64,000 nucleotides of DNA from Erysipelotrichaceae bacterium (GTDB lineage Bacteria; Bacillota_I; Bacilli_A; Erysipelotrichales; Erysipelotrichaceae), in contig JARKSP010000008.1 of the NCBI GenBank assembly GCA_029974225.1, positions 1 to 64,000 of the forward strand. The letters run 5' to 3'. A model generated the notes under the pieces. The model made no database searches, was not told where the DNA came from, and saw only the letters and a list, made by a program, of their open reading frames with translations. Below, in pieces: positions 50,310 through 60,147 of the stretch. Position 1 is the stretch's first letter, and each line of letters begins with the position of its first letter. Both the position numbers and the translations under genes were made by a program.

Positions 50310-50985
50310 GGCTGTAACCTCCCTCAGGATTATCTGAGATGATACTGCCATTGTCTAAAAGAATTGTTCTTTTTCTATAAGTATCAACTAGAACATCGTC
50401 ATGAGTGACAACAATAATAGTTGTTCCTGACTTATTTATTTTCTCCAACAGCTCAATAATCTCTTTTGAGTGTCTTGGATCCAGGTTTCCGGTCGGCTCA
50501 TCACAGATCAGAATAGCCGGTTTATTTGCTATAGCTCTGCCAATAACCACCCTCTGCTGCTGACCACCAGAAAGCTGGGTCGGATAACTGTTGAACTCAT
50601 TGGACATCCCAATTATTTCCAGCACCTCTTTGACCCGGGCACGAACTTCATTTTTCGGTTTATTGATAACCTCCAAAGCAAAGGCGATATTATCAAAGGT
50701 TGTTTTCTTTTTCAGTAATTGATAGTCCTGAAAAACAACCCCGATTTTGCGACGATACAGGGGAACTTTTCCGAAACGTAAGCGTCCCACATTTATTCCA
50801 TTAACCAGAACTCTTCCCTTGGTAGGAATCTCTTCACCGTTTAACAGTTTGATAAGCGTACTTTTTCCAGAACCTGTTTCTCCAATAACATAAACAAATT
50901 CTCCATCCTCTATCTCCAAAGAAAAATCATTTAAGGCCTTCGTTCCATTTTTATAGATCTTTGAAACATTCTCTAAGACAATCAT
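50302..50985 (-). CDS. ftsE: cell division ATP-binding protein FtsE
   Basis: MIVLENVSKIYKNGTKALNDFSLEIEDGEFVYVIGETGSGKST. Confidence 0.95.
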   Translation of the reverse strand: MIVLENVSKIYKNGTKALNDFSLEIEDGEFVYVIGETGSGKSTLIKLLNGEEIPTKGRVLVNGINVGRLRFGKVPLYRRKIGVVFQDYQLLKKKTTFDNIAFALEVINKPKNEVRARVKEVLEIIGMSNEFNSYPTQLSGGQQQRVVIGRAIANKPAILICDEPTGNLDPRHSKEIIELLEKINKSGTTIIVVTHDDVLVDTYRKRTILLDNGSIISDNPEGGYSHV

Positions 50986-51035
50986 AAATTCTCTCCTAAA
51001 AGCAAATGCTAACGCAATTTGACAATCTTGTCAAA

Positions 51036-51881
51036 TTAAACTCTTATATCATAGGTGAAACCTTCACCTTTAATTTCTTTCGCATCTGAAACCACCACAA
51101 ATGCAAATTTATCAATTTTTTCAATAACTTTTTCTAAATTATGATACTGCTGTTTTGAAACAACCGTCATAATAGCTTCTCTGTTTTCATCGGTGTATCC
51201 ACCTTTAACCGGAACCAGTGTTGTTCCTCTATCCAGTTTGGTATGTATGTACTCGTTGATTTCATCTTTCTTTTCTGAAATTATGAATATCGATACTGCT
51301 CTGTCGGTTTTTGGCACCATCATCTTATTGATTACTGAATTATACAGATAGACAAAGACTATACCTACCATTACATCCTGAATACTGAAAACCAATACTC
51401 CAACCAGTGCTGTTATGGAGTCGACAATAAAGAATGCTATATGAAGTGGCATGCCGGTATATCTGTGCATGATAATTGAGGGCACATCCATCCCTCCGGT
51501 TGAAGCATCTTCTCTTAAAACCAATGATAATCCTATACCTGTTAAGATACCGCCATAGATGACAATCATATACGGATCAGCTTCAATATGGTAAGGGAAA
51601 TAACTTAAGACAGTTATAAAAATAGGATAGACAATTGAACTGATAAAGGTTTTAAGCGCGAATTCTTTTCCTAAAACTAAATATCCCAAAATAAAGGTTG
51701 AGATAACCAGGATATCAATAACTATTGTCGCACTTATGCCCGACAACTGTTCTACGATTATACCTATACCTGCAACCCCGCCAGATAATATGTTGTACGG
51801 TAAAACAAAATATACTACTGCTATTGCGAAAATGAAATTCCCTAAAACAATTAATAAAATACTCTTTAATTTTTCGCTCAT
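51036..51881 (-). CDS. YitT family membrane protein (DUF2179 C-terminus)
   Basis: VVYFVLPYNILSGGVAGIGIIVEQLSG; C-terminal DUF2179-like VISTAVSKQQYHNLEKVIEKID-type sequence. Confidence 0.9.
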   Translation of the reverse strand: MSEKLKSILLIVLGNFIFAIAVVYFVLPYNILSGGVAGIGIIVEQLSGISATIVIDILVISTFILGYLVLGKEFALKTFISSIVYPIFITVLSYFPYHIEADPYMIVIYGGILTGIGLSLVLREDASTGGMDVPSIIMHRYTGMPLHIAFFIVDSITALVGVLVFSIQDVMVGIVFVYLYNSVINKMMVPKTDRAVSIFIISEKKDEINEYIHTKLDRGTTLVPVKGGYTDENREAIMTVVSKQQYHNLEKVIEKIDKFAFVVVSDAKEIKGEGFTYDIRV

Positions 51882-51947
51882 ACATATTACCTCAGTTTAT
51901 ATAATACCATAACTGCTTAAAAAAGGGACTATTAATCCCCTAATAAC

Positions 51948-53840
51948 TTACCAGCTACCTCCGCTGCTGCCACCGAAACCGCCGCCAGAAGAAAAGTCAC
52001 CGCCCGATGAAGAACCGCCTCCGCTGCTGCTGTCATAAGGAGCTGAGGTCATAGTTCTCTGCATCGTATGAAAATGTGAATTCATTGAATGCATCATATG
52101 ATAGTTGTCATAGTAATCATAAGGTGAGTCATACCAGTCACATTCAACAAATGTCAGATTTCTAAAATGTTCATTCCAAATATTTGTCAACCCTAAAGCA
52201 TAGGCAAATGGCAGAATGTCGTAGAAATAATATGGATTCTTTTCTACCAGATCTTCCAGCTTTTCCTTTTCAGCATTGATTATAAATTCTCTTAAACCAA
52301 GTATTCTTGATAACATTTCATTGCCATATTCCGTCTTCTTACGCATGTACATCGTCAAGAATATAATAAGAACCTGGAAGATGCAGATTGTCACCAGATG
52401 ATAGGTGTTCATCTTAGCTTCCTTATATACTATTGCTAAACTGAAAACTGAAAACATGTACAGAGAAAAAGCCGATATACCAAGCAGCAAATAGCGCCAC
52501 CATTTAAGTACAAATCTTTTTTTATGTATATGATTTAACAGGAAACTGCCAGCAGCAATTGCTATGCTGCCAGCCACCCCAAGACCTAGCAATGAGAATC
52601 GATGACTGACTTTCCACTCAACCAGAACAAAGGCAAATAGAAACGGCACAAAACTGAATATCGCACAAGTAGTCTGAGCAGCTATTGAAGTTGAAGTCGA
52701 AAGCCTTGTTCTTTCCTTATCGTAGTATTTATTTAACGCATCTTTGGCATTGTTGACGGTCTTATAGAATGAATCCTGCAGAGTGCTGACAGCCACTTTG
52801 CCTTTTATGCTATGTTTAAACAGTCCTTTAAACAAAATCTTTTCATAATTTTTGGCATCACTTTCCAGTTCGTTAACCTTGGTCAGAATCAGATCATCAT
52901 CAGTTTCAAGGATTGTGATAATACCTCTTCTTCCCCAGTCCAGAATCAGGGATATTATATCCGAATCATTAACTTCTTCATCAATAATCACTCCCACTTC
53001 AGCTGATGTAACATCTTTAGGGGCATGATACTCTACTAAAGGCATAATTGGATCGTCTTTGCCATAGATATAAAAGACAATAAAATAAAAAACTGAGAAA
53101 ATTATCGCAAATATCGAAGCGATGAAGCCATATTTATTAGGGTTTGGAAACTGGAAATAATCCTGTCCTAACAGTACCTGAATGGTAATACCTTCGTTGA
53201 AGGCTATCTTACCGTTGTATTTACCGATTATGGTGTTATCTTTTCTTTCAACTGTCAACAGCCCTTTAACACCAATATCGTTCATCATACCTTCTGGCGA
53301 AGATACATAAATGTCTTTGTTGGCAAAAGTTTTTGGAAAATGGATGGTAAACTCACAACTGTAGGTATCGGTATTCCAGCCTGTCGTTATGATATTCATA
53401 AACAGCATATCCTGACCATCCAGATCTAGATCAGTGGTATGAATAATGTATTGCCATTTATAGGTTTCATAATCAGCAGCATAGCGATCGGGATCACCAA
53501 TTTTAATCTGGACATCGCCATTATAGTAGTTCGTACTATATTTATGATTGGATAAAACCTTTACATTGGTAACCGGAAAACGATAATATTTTTTAACAGT
53601 CTGTCCGTTTATTTCCCAATCCATATAGTATTCATCGGTAAGATTGATGTATATGCCATGACGTTTGCTGGTAAAGTGAACCGACATTGTTTCTGTCACC
53701 AGTAGTGAACCGTCTTCATTAACGACAATATCGACATTATGAAAATTGATATCAAAAGCTTCCCGAGCATCAGTTTTTCTAACGCTTATTATAAATAAAC
53801 AGATAATTATAACTGCCAATATTTTCAATATTTTCTTCAT
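51948..53840 (-). CDS. DUF2207 membrane protein with Gly/Ser-rich tail
   Basis: N-terminal signal, beta-rich extracellular domain, C-terminal GGGFGGSSGGSW. Confidence 0.85.
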   Translation of the reverse strand: MKKILKILAVIIICLFIISVRKTDAREAFDINFHNVDIVVNEDGSLLVTETMSVHFTSKRHGIYINLTDEYYMDWEINGQTVKKYYRFPVTNVKVLSNHKYSTNYYNGDVQIKIGDPDRYAADYETYKWQYIIHTTDLDLDGQDMLFMNIITTGWNTDTYSCEFTIHFPKTFANKDIYVSSPEGMMNDIGVKGLLTVERKDNTIIGKYNGKIAFNEGITIQVLLGQDYFQFPNPNKYGFIASIFAIIFSVFYFIVFYIYGKDDPIMPLVEYHAPKDVTSAEVGVIIDEEVNDSDIISLILDWGRRGIITILETDDDLILTKVNELESDAKNYEKILFKGLFKHSIKGKVAVSTLQDSFYKTVNNAKDALNKYYDKERTRLSTSTSIAAQTTCAIFSFVPFLFAFVLVEWKVSHRFSLLGLGVAGSIAIAAGSFLLNHIHKKRFVLKWWRYLLLGISAFSLYMFSVFSLAIVYKEAKMNTYHLVTICIFQVLIIFLTMYMRKKTEYGNEMLSRILGLREFIINAEKEKLEDLVEKNPYYFYDILPFAYALGLTNIWNEHFRNLTFVECDWYDSPYDYYDNYHMMHSMNSHFHTMQRTMTSAPYDSSSGGGSSSGGDFSSGGGFGGSSGGSW

Positions 53841-53921
53841 AATCGTTCACCTTCTTATAATTAATTATATCTTAACTTTTCATAATTAAAAACATGTGCT
53901 TACTTATATTAATATAATTTA

Positions 53922-56027
53922 TCATTCAACTTTCAATTCTCGTCTTAATAACACCAGTGTCAGTCCTGCCGACAAGAACATCAAAGCTGTCCATAAAGCA
54001 ATATTATAATCATCTCCAGTGTCTGGAATAGAAGTGGTCGGTCTATGATAGTTGGTTATAATAAACCCCTGAGTTGCGTCTCCGGAAATTGTAGACGTAT
54101 ATCCTTCAATCAGTATATCTGCTATTTCATAATTTATCTCTTGTCCTGAAGAGCCAGGTTGGAAAATAATCAGTTCAGTAAAAATGTCAGTCCAGTTATT
54201 GGCAGCTGTTAAAACAATTACCTTTCCCGTGTCTTCGCCATCTGCTAAAAGTCTGACAGTCAACGACTCAGGGCGGATTTTGTCTAGGTCATCAGCATCA
54301 TCCCAGATAGTAGTACAGGAAATATCTATTGTCCCCATTTTATTTATGAAAACAATCTCATCAGTATTATGCACATCTGTGACTAAGGTACCAGCAATTT
54401 CTTTTTTGACACCTGAACTGATGTGTTCAATTCTTGTTTCATATCCCGCAGGAATAGTAATCTCTTCAAATGTATAGACAGAGCTTTCCGGCAAAGGTGT
54501 TGCAACGCTTTCAAAGTATTTGAAAATTTCCAGATAACCATCAAACCATCTCATGTCATGGTAATCTTTGAAATCATCAGGTATCTTCCAAACCGGGAAA
54601 AGAGCATACTGACCAGCTTTAAGTGAAAATTCACCTTGCATTGAAGTCATATACTCCCCAATTAATTCGTCTGTTTCAGAATTGTACAAATAGTAAGGAT
54701 AGTTTTGTAAAAGACGTACAATATCAGTAAAAGCCTCATAGGGGGAACCATCATTATTATATTTGGTTATGTGATAGGACTTTGTTGCGATGAAATAGAA
54801 GTCTTCATCAGTTTCTGTTTTTTCAACAATCTTTTCAACACGAATAGTTTCTGTTGGAATAATGAAATATTCCTCTACAATAAAATCGCCAGAACTGTAA
54901 TCATCCATAACAAGATAAAAACCATGCTCGTCAAAGGCTGCATTATAATTTACATCCTCATAGGCAGAAAAATTAATGCCAATAGGCAGATTGTTTTCTG
55001 TGGCGGTAATACGAAAATCGTAACCAGCCGGAATTCTTATCCCGCTCTCGGTCCAGTAAATGTCGCTGTCACGCTCTACTGTGTGTGTTACTGTACTGTT
55101 GCTATTGATTGTAAATCTGTTCTGTATGCTATCATAGCTTTCCTGCATCGTTGAAGGAAGCGGGAAAATGTTTCCAGATTCATCCCTTAATTCAATCAAA
55201 TAATTGACATTGAATGCCGGCCCTTCCGGACAGTTATCTGTCGCAAAATAGGAGGTTTTTGTTTCTTCGCTGATAAACCACGTTTCTAATTCCAGCCATT
55301 TATATATTTCCCATTCGTAATTAAAGCGGATGCTAAGCGGATCTAAGATATTGTCTTCCGTATATCCGCTAAGATCAGCACTGCTTTTAGGATTTGGGGC
55401 GGTAAACACAGAACCTTCAGGAAATAAATTTCCGCCATTATAGGTGCCCCAAAAAAGATTTCTCGCATTTGGCACCACCGAGCAGGTGTCACCCTTATTT
55501 ATAATAAATATATTTACGCCTACACTGCTATCCACCATTGGAGCAGTAGCATTAGGATAATTATTTTTAAACAGTGCCTCACTTAGAACAGTTCCATCAT
55601 AAATATAAAACTTAGAAGTTCGAGGCAAAGCTGTACCGTTGATAAAAACAGAGCTGTTATATACAAATTTCATTGCAGCCGATAAGCGCTCTTCGGTAAG
55701 AATTCCTTTTTCAATAAGCCTTTCAGCGTTTTCAGAGCGGGTAGCTTCAATTTCCACAACAATAAAAGTCTGTGTGTCAGGATTAAAAGCTATACTGTCA
55801 TCATTCAGCAGTAAATCTTTTATCTGCTGATAATTATATGTAAATTTATTGTTCGTTCTGATTATATTTCCTGCCTGCCAGTTTTCTTCTGTCTTTCTGC
55901 CATATTCATTTTCCACAGCTTTTACTTTTTCTTTTGCGGCAGCAATCACTGGTATCTGTACCACACTGGCTAATAACCACACCAGTGTCAGGATAACGGA
56001 AATCAGTATTTTTTTCTTAGTTCTCAT
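53922..56027 (-). CDS. cell-surface protein with Cna_B-like region and IPDTG sortase-type signal
   Basis: Signal peptide; IDISCTTIWDDADDLDKIRPESLTVRLLADGE Cna_B-like; C-terminal IPDTGDDYNIALWTALMFLSAGLTLVLLRRELKVE. Confidence 0.85.
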   Translation of the reverse strand: MRTKKKILISVILTLVWLLASVVQIPVIAAAKEKVKAVENEYGRKTEENWQAGNIIRTNNKFTYNYQQIKDLLLNDDSIAFNPDTQTFIVVEIEATRSENAERLIEKGILTEERLSAAMKFVYNSSVFINGTALPRTSKFYIYDGTVLSEALFKNNYPNATAPMVDSSVGVNIFIINKGDTCSVVPNARNLFWGTYNGGNLFPEGSVFTAPNPKSSADLSGYTEDNILDPLSIRFNYEWEIYKWLELETWFISEETKTSYFATDNCPEGPAFNVNYLIELRDESGNIFPLPSTMQESYDSIQNRFTINSNSTVTHTVERDSDIYWTESGIRIPAGYDFRITATENNLPIGINFSAYEDVNYNAAFDEHGFYLVMDDYSSGDFIVEEYFIIPTETIRVEKIVEKTETDEDFYFIATKSYHITKYNNDGSPYEAFTDIVRLLQNYPYYLYNSETDELIGEYMTSMQGEFSLKAGQYALFPVWKIPDDFKDYHDMRWFDGYLEIFKYFESVATPLPESSVYTFEEITIPAGYETRIEHISSGVKKEIAGTLVTDVHNTDEIVFINKMGTIDISCTTIWDDADDLDKIRPESLTVRLLADGEDTGKVIVLTAANNWTDIFTELIIFQPGSSGQEINYEIADILIEGYTSTISGDATQGFIITNYHRPTTSIPDTGDDYNIALWTALMFLSAGLTLVLLRRELKVE

Positions 56028-56193
56028 CTTGGTCCTCCTTTACACATTAGCCTTATCATCTTTTTTGCGGACTATTTAATGTGCCAACAAACTGAATTGA
56101 GTCTGCATCTCTATATCTAATAATATAAGCAAATGTTCAGCATAAGTTCAATACAAACAAATGACTGAAATATAAGCATTCGAACAGCTTTTT

Positions 56194-56757
56194 TCACTGT
56201 TTATCGGTTTCTTTCGGCAGAAGGTCTTTAAAGTCTCTGCCTACGGCGTCTTTAATGATACCTTTATAAAGAAGTCTGATTCCTTTAATTCTGGTGAAAT
56301 CCTCTGGTCGATACAGGTTTGGCTTTTTAAGGATATCTATTTCCCCGCTTACCTGTAGAGCTGTCGAAACAAACTCCGAACAGAAGAAACGGCCTTCCCT
56401 TGGATAGTCAATTTTGGTTTTACACAACAAAAGACCAATCGCATTAAAAGGAAGTCTTTTAGCCACCATCGTTTCAACATATTCCTTGGTCTTATAATAA
56501 GCTTCATCACTGACTTCCAGATAGAAGATGCCCATTTTAGACTTGTTGAAATATTTATAGAAACTGACCGTCAAAGGCTCAACTTTCAGACTGGCCGGAA
56601 ACAGACTAAAGGCATACTTTCTTCCAGCAGAATACATTGGTTGAATAGTACTGTTAAAACTGATCGAAGAATGAGTATATTCATCTTTGGTTACCCAGCC
56701 TATCGACCTCGACAGCAGGGTTGGGGATTTTGTCAGAATTCTGTATATTTTCTTCAT
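56194..56757 (-). CDS. YiiX/YycO-like permuted papain-fold (NlpC/P60 superfamily) protein
   Basis: DEYTHSSISF (His) and FFCSEFVSTAL (Cys) motif arrangement. Confidence 0.7.
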   Translation of the reverse strand: MKKIYRILTKSPTLLSRSIGWVTKDEYTHSSISFNSTIQPMYSAGRKYAFSLFPASLKVEPLTVSFYKYFNKSKMGIFYLEVSDEAYYKTKEYVETMVAKRLPFNAIGLLLCKTKIDYPREGRFFCSEFVSTALQVSGEIDILKKPNLYRPEDFTRIKGIRLLYKGIIKDAVGRDFKDLLPKETDKQ

Positions 56758-57762
56758 TTATTTAAACCTGTATATCACATTGTAGGTCTTCTTTTCGTTG
56801 GCATTGATGATACTGCTGAAGAAATGACCCTTGTGGTTACTGTCCGGAAACAGCTGTGTTTCCATAGCTATTCCACCATTTTCCTGATAAGGATGGTTTC
56901 CTTTTCCTAATTGTCCGTCTAAGTAGTTACCGGTATAAATCTGTAGCCCCAGCTGATCACTTGATACGGTCATCATGATTTTTCCATTTGTCAGGTAGGC
57001 AACTTCCTGCAGTCTTCCATTATATCCCTCAAGGACAAAATTTAAATCATAGCCTTTACCGTAAACAACAGGCAGATAATCTTCTCTGATGTCTTGGCCA
57101 ATAGCTTTGAACTCTCTAAAGTCAACCGCAGTGCTGTCGACCGCCAGTATTTCTCCGGTTGGTATCAGCTGTTCGTCCGTGGGCGTATAGAAGCCGGCTT
57201 TGATTTTAAGCTGATGGTTTAAAATGCTTTCACTATCATGACCATCCAAATTGAAGTAGGTGTGCTGCGTTGGATTAAAGAGTGTTTTAGTATCTGAAAT
57301 ACAGCTGAATGACTGATGAAGACTATTGTTTTCAATGGTAAAAACAGTTTCATACTCTCTATTTCCTGGGAAATTATCTTCCAGATGCGCTAATTTTACA
57401 TTACAGACCAATTTATTTTTCGCTACCTGCTTTACATCATAAATCTTTTTCTGACAGCTGTTTTTAGTGTGCGAGTGCAGATTGTTAACTCTGTCATTTA
57501 CTTCTAACTGATATTTTTTATCATCAATCGTTATTTCGGCGTTTTTAATTCTGTTACTGTTAGGCATAACAGTCATACCAAAAGCTGCACCATTATCAAA
57601 ATAGTCTTCAACATTTTCATATCCCAAGGCAACATCAATACCCCTGTAGATTATTTTTGTGATGGTTGCTCCATAATTCAGAACAGTCACCTGTAAATCA
57701 TTATCTTCAATGACATATTCAAAAATTTCTTCATTACTGTTTGTAAAACCGATTGATTTCAT
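56758..57762 (-). CDS. galM: aldose 1-epimerase
   Basis: MPNSNRIKNAEITIDDKKYQLEVNDRVNNLHS; NPTQHTYFNL. Confidence 0.93.
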   Translation of the reverse strand: MKSIGFTNSNEEIFEYVIEDNDLQVTVLNYGATITKIIYRGIDVALGYENVEDYFDNGAAFGMTVMPNSNRIKNAEITIDDKKYQLEVNDRVNNLHSHTKNSCQKKIYDVKQVAKNKLVCNVKLAHLEDNFPGNREYETVFTIENNSLHQSFSCISDTKTLFNPTQHTYFNLDGHDSESILNHQLKIKAGFYTPTDEQLIPTGEILAVDSTAVDFREFKAIGQDIREDYLPVVYGKGYDLNFVLEGYNGRLQEVAYLTNGKIMMTVSSDQLGLQIYTGNYLDGQLGKGNHPYQENGGIAMETQLFPDSNHKGHFFSSIINANEKKTYNVIYRFK

Positions 57763-57827
57763 ATAGCTCTCCTTTTTAATTAATTCAATTATAACATTAA
57801 AAAAATAATCTTCACAATTGAAGATTA

Positions 57828-59072
57828 TTAATAGGTTTTTGCTCTTTTTAAAGCTGATTTCGCCATCGCCGGACCGATGAACTCATATAGAATGGAAGTC
57901 GCTACCACTACTGTCTCCAATGCCAGGCCCAGGTTTCCGCCAAAAGATCTGGCTGCCATAGCTGCCAGGGCAATCGCAACTCCCGCCTGAGGAAACAGAG
58001 CCAGTCCTAAATTCCTGGTTGTCAGTTCATCTTTGCCGGTAATTTTACAGCCAATGAAGGCACCGATATATTTGCCGATAAATCTGACTACAAAATAAAT
58101 CAGCACCAGCGTTATTAAAGATATTGAACCGACTGCTAAAGAATTGTTGAAGAGTCCGTCCATTTTAAAATTCAAACCACTGCGTACAAAAAACAGCATC
58201 AGAACAGGCGGGCTGAAAATATTGACCTGTTCAAACAGTTTTTCATCACTGGAGATATTGATGTATACCATTCCCATTGACATACACCCAAGTAGAGGTG
58301 AAACATTGACAAGAGAACAGATGCCGCTGAAACCCAAAAGAATTGCTAAAACAATAATCAGACGATTATCTTCACTGCGATAATCCGGCAGCAGCGCTTT
58401 CAGCAGTCCGCCCAATAAACAGCCCGTTAGAATAATAGCCAGATTGATCATTACCGGTATAAAGATGTTTATAACTTTAAATTCATCAAACATCAGACCA
58501 ACCGCAATTGATAAACTGATAGAAAAACTGATCAGACTGATAAGGTCATCCATCGCTATGACCTGGATTAAAGTATAGACAAAATTACCCTTTGCTCTTT
58601 TTTGTCTGATAGTCATAATGGTACTGGTTGGGGCAGTTGTTCCGGCAATTGAAGCTAAAATCAATGAAAACGGCAGGCTGATTCCTAAAAGAACGTAACT
58701 GACCAGAAACATCAGTATACTGCTGAACAGGGTTTCTGAAAGGGCAATTACTGTCGAATGAACGATTCCTCTTTTCAGTCTTTTCATCTTAAAGAACTGT
58801 CCAGCCCCAAAAGCAATCAGTGACAAGGCCACATCTGATAGAAAAGATGTTGCCTGAACAAACTCTGCCGGTATCAGATCAAAACCGTAGGGACCGATTA
58901 TTACTCCTGAAACAATATAGGCTGTTACATTAGGCAGATGCGCCAGTTTGGTTATTCTGGTTAAACCGAAGCCAGCTAAAAGCATGATTGCTAAAGCTAT
59001 AACAACCCTGGTGTTTTCTGGCGCCTGTATTAACAGGCTGCTCTTTAAAAAACTCAAAACCTTAAAAATCAA
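57828..59072 (-). CDS. cation:proton antiporter (CPA2/KefB-like)
   Basis: LAHLPNVTAYIVSGVIIGPYGFDLIP; 12 or more TM segments. Confidence 0.9.
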   Translation of the reverse strand: MIFKVLSFLKSSLLIQAPENTRVVIALAIMLLAGFGLTRITKLAHLPNVTAYIVSGVIIGPYGFDLIPAEFVQATSFLSDVALSLIAFGAGQFFKMKRLKRGIVHSTVIALSETLFSSILMFLVSYVLLGISLPFSLILASIAGTTAPTSTIMTIRQKRAKGNFVYTLIQVIAMDDLISLISFSISLSIAVGLMFDEFKVINIFIPVMINLAIILTGCLLGGLLKALLPDYRSEDNRLIIVLAILLGFSGICSLVNVSPLLGCMSMGMVYINISSDEKLFEQVNIFSPPVLMLFFVRSGLNFKMDGLFNNSLAVGSISLITLVLIYFVVRFIGKYIGAFIGCKITGKDELTTRNLGLALFPQAGVAIALAAMAARSFGGNLGLALETVVVATSILYEFIGPAMAKSALKRAKTY

Positions 59073-59180
59073 AATATCACTCCTAAAATTTGTGCATCAT
59101 TATTCTATTATTAATGTTGCATAAAATCAAATTATATTATTTAATATATATATAAATATATTTTATAGGAGAGAAGTTTT

Positions 59181-60071
59181 ATGTTAGATGCAAAATTAGA
59201 AACACTGCTAGTACTGTCTGAAGAGGGTAACTTTACCAAAGCTTCAAACAGACTGGATATTACCCAGCCAGCTGTCTCAACTCATATCAAGCAACTGGAG
59301 GAGCAGTTCAACTGCAAACTCTTCATTCGTAGCAAAAACGAAGTGAAACCCACTGAACAAGGAAAAATTGCCATTAAATACGGCAAAAGGATGAAAGCTT
59401 TGCAGTCAAAACTGCTGGCTGAACTATCAGCCAGCGATAATAAGCCTACCAGAATCAGAATCGGCATCACTCACACCTCAGAAAACAACCGAATTGCTGA
59501 AGTCTTAGGTAAATACAGTAGTATGAACGACTCCATTTCTATAACAATTATTACCGATGTTATAAAAAATCTTTATATTATGTTGGAAAATTATGAGTTA
59601 GATCTGATTATAGTTGAAGAAAAAATCAATAAGCCTAATCTACGATTTCTGATGATGGACACTGATTATCTGCTATGTGTTTTATCCAACGACAATAAGC
59701 TGGTAAATAAGTCAATGGTGACCATCAATGACCTAAAGAAAGAAAAGATGATAATGCGTTTGCCGACAAGTGCCACCAGAGAGCTTTTTGATTCCACACT
59801 CAGAAGCATCAATGAATCGATTGATAACTTTAATATCGTTTTGGAAGTAGATAGTATTTCCACCATCAAAGATCTGGTCAAAAAAGATATCGGTGTTTCA
59901 ATTCTGCCAAAAAGCAGTTGTGAATACGATGTCAGAAAAAGCCGACTTGTCGCTTTGCCAATCGAAAACTTATCGATGATCAGAGAAACCAACATCGTTT
60001 ACAACAGCGATTTCGTTCATACTCATGTTTTAAATGACATTCTGAAAATGTATAAAGAACTGTCAAATTAA
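59181..60071 (+). CDS. LysR-family transcriptional regulator
   Basis: LLVLSEEGNFTKASNRLDITQPAVSTHIKQLEEQFNCKLFIRS. Confidence 0.95.
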   Translation: MLDAKLETLLVLSEEGNFTKASNRLDITQPAVSTHIKQLEEQFNCKLFIRSKNEVKPTEQGKIAIKYGKRMKALQSKLLAELSASDNKPTRIRIGITHTSENNRIAEVLGKYSSMNDSISITIITDVIKNLYIMLENYELDLIIVEEKINKPNLRFLMMDTDYLLCVLSNDNKLVNKSMVTINDLKKEKMIMRLPTSATRELFDSTLRSINESIDNFNIVLEVDSISTIKDLVKKDIGVSILPKSSCEYDVRKSRLVALPIENLSMIRETNIVYNSDFVHTHVLNDILKMYKELSN

Positions 60072-60147
60072 AGCTTGATAGCCTGACTAAAACAAAAAAG
60101 ATGGATTTCAATAGGAATCCATCTTTCAAATTAATCCGTTTTTCAGT

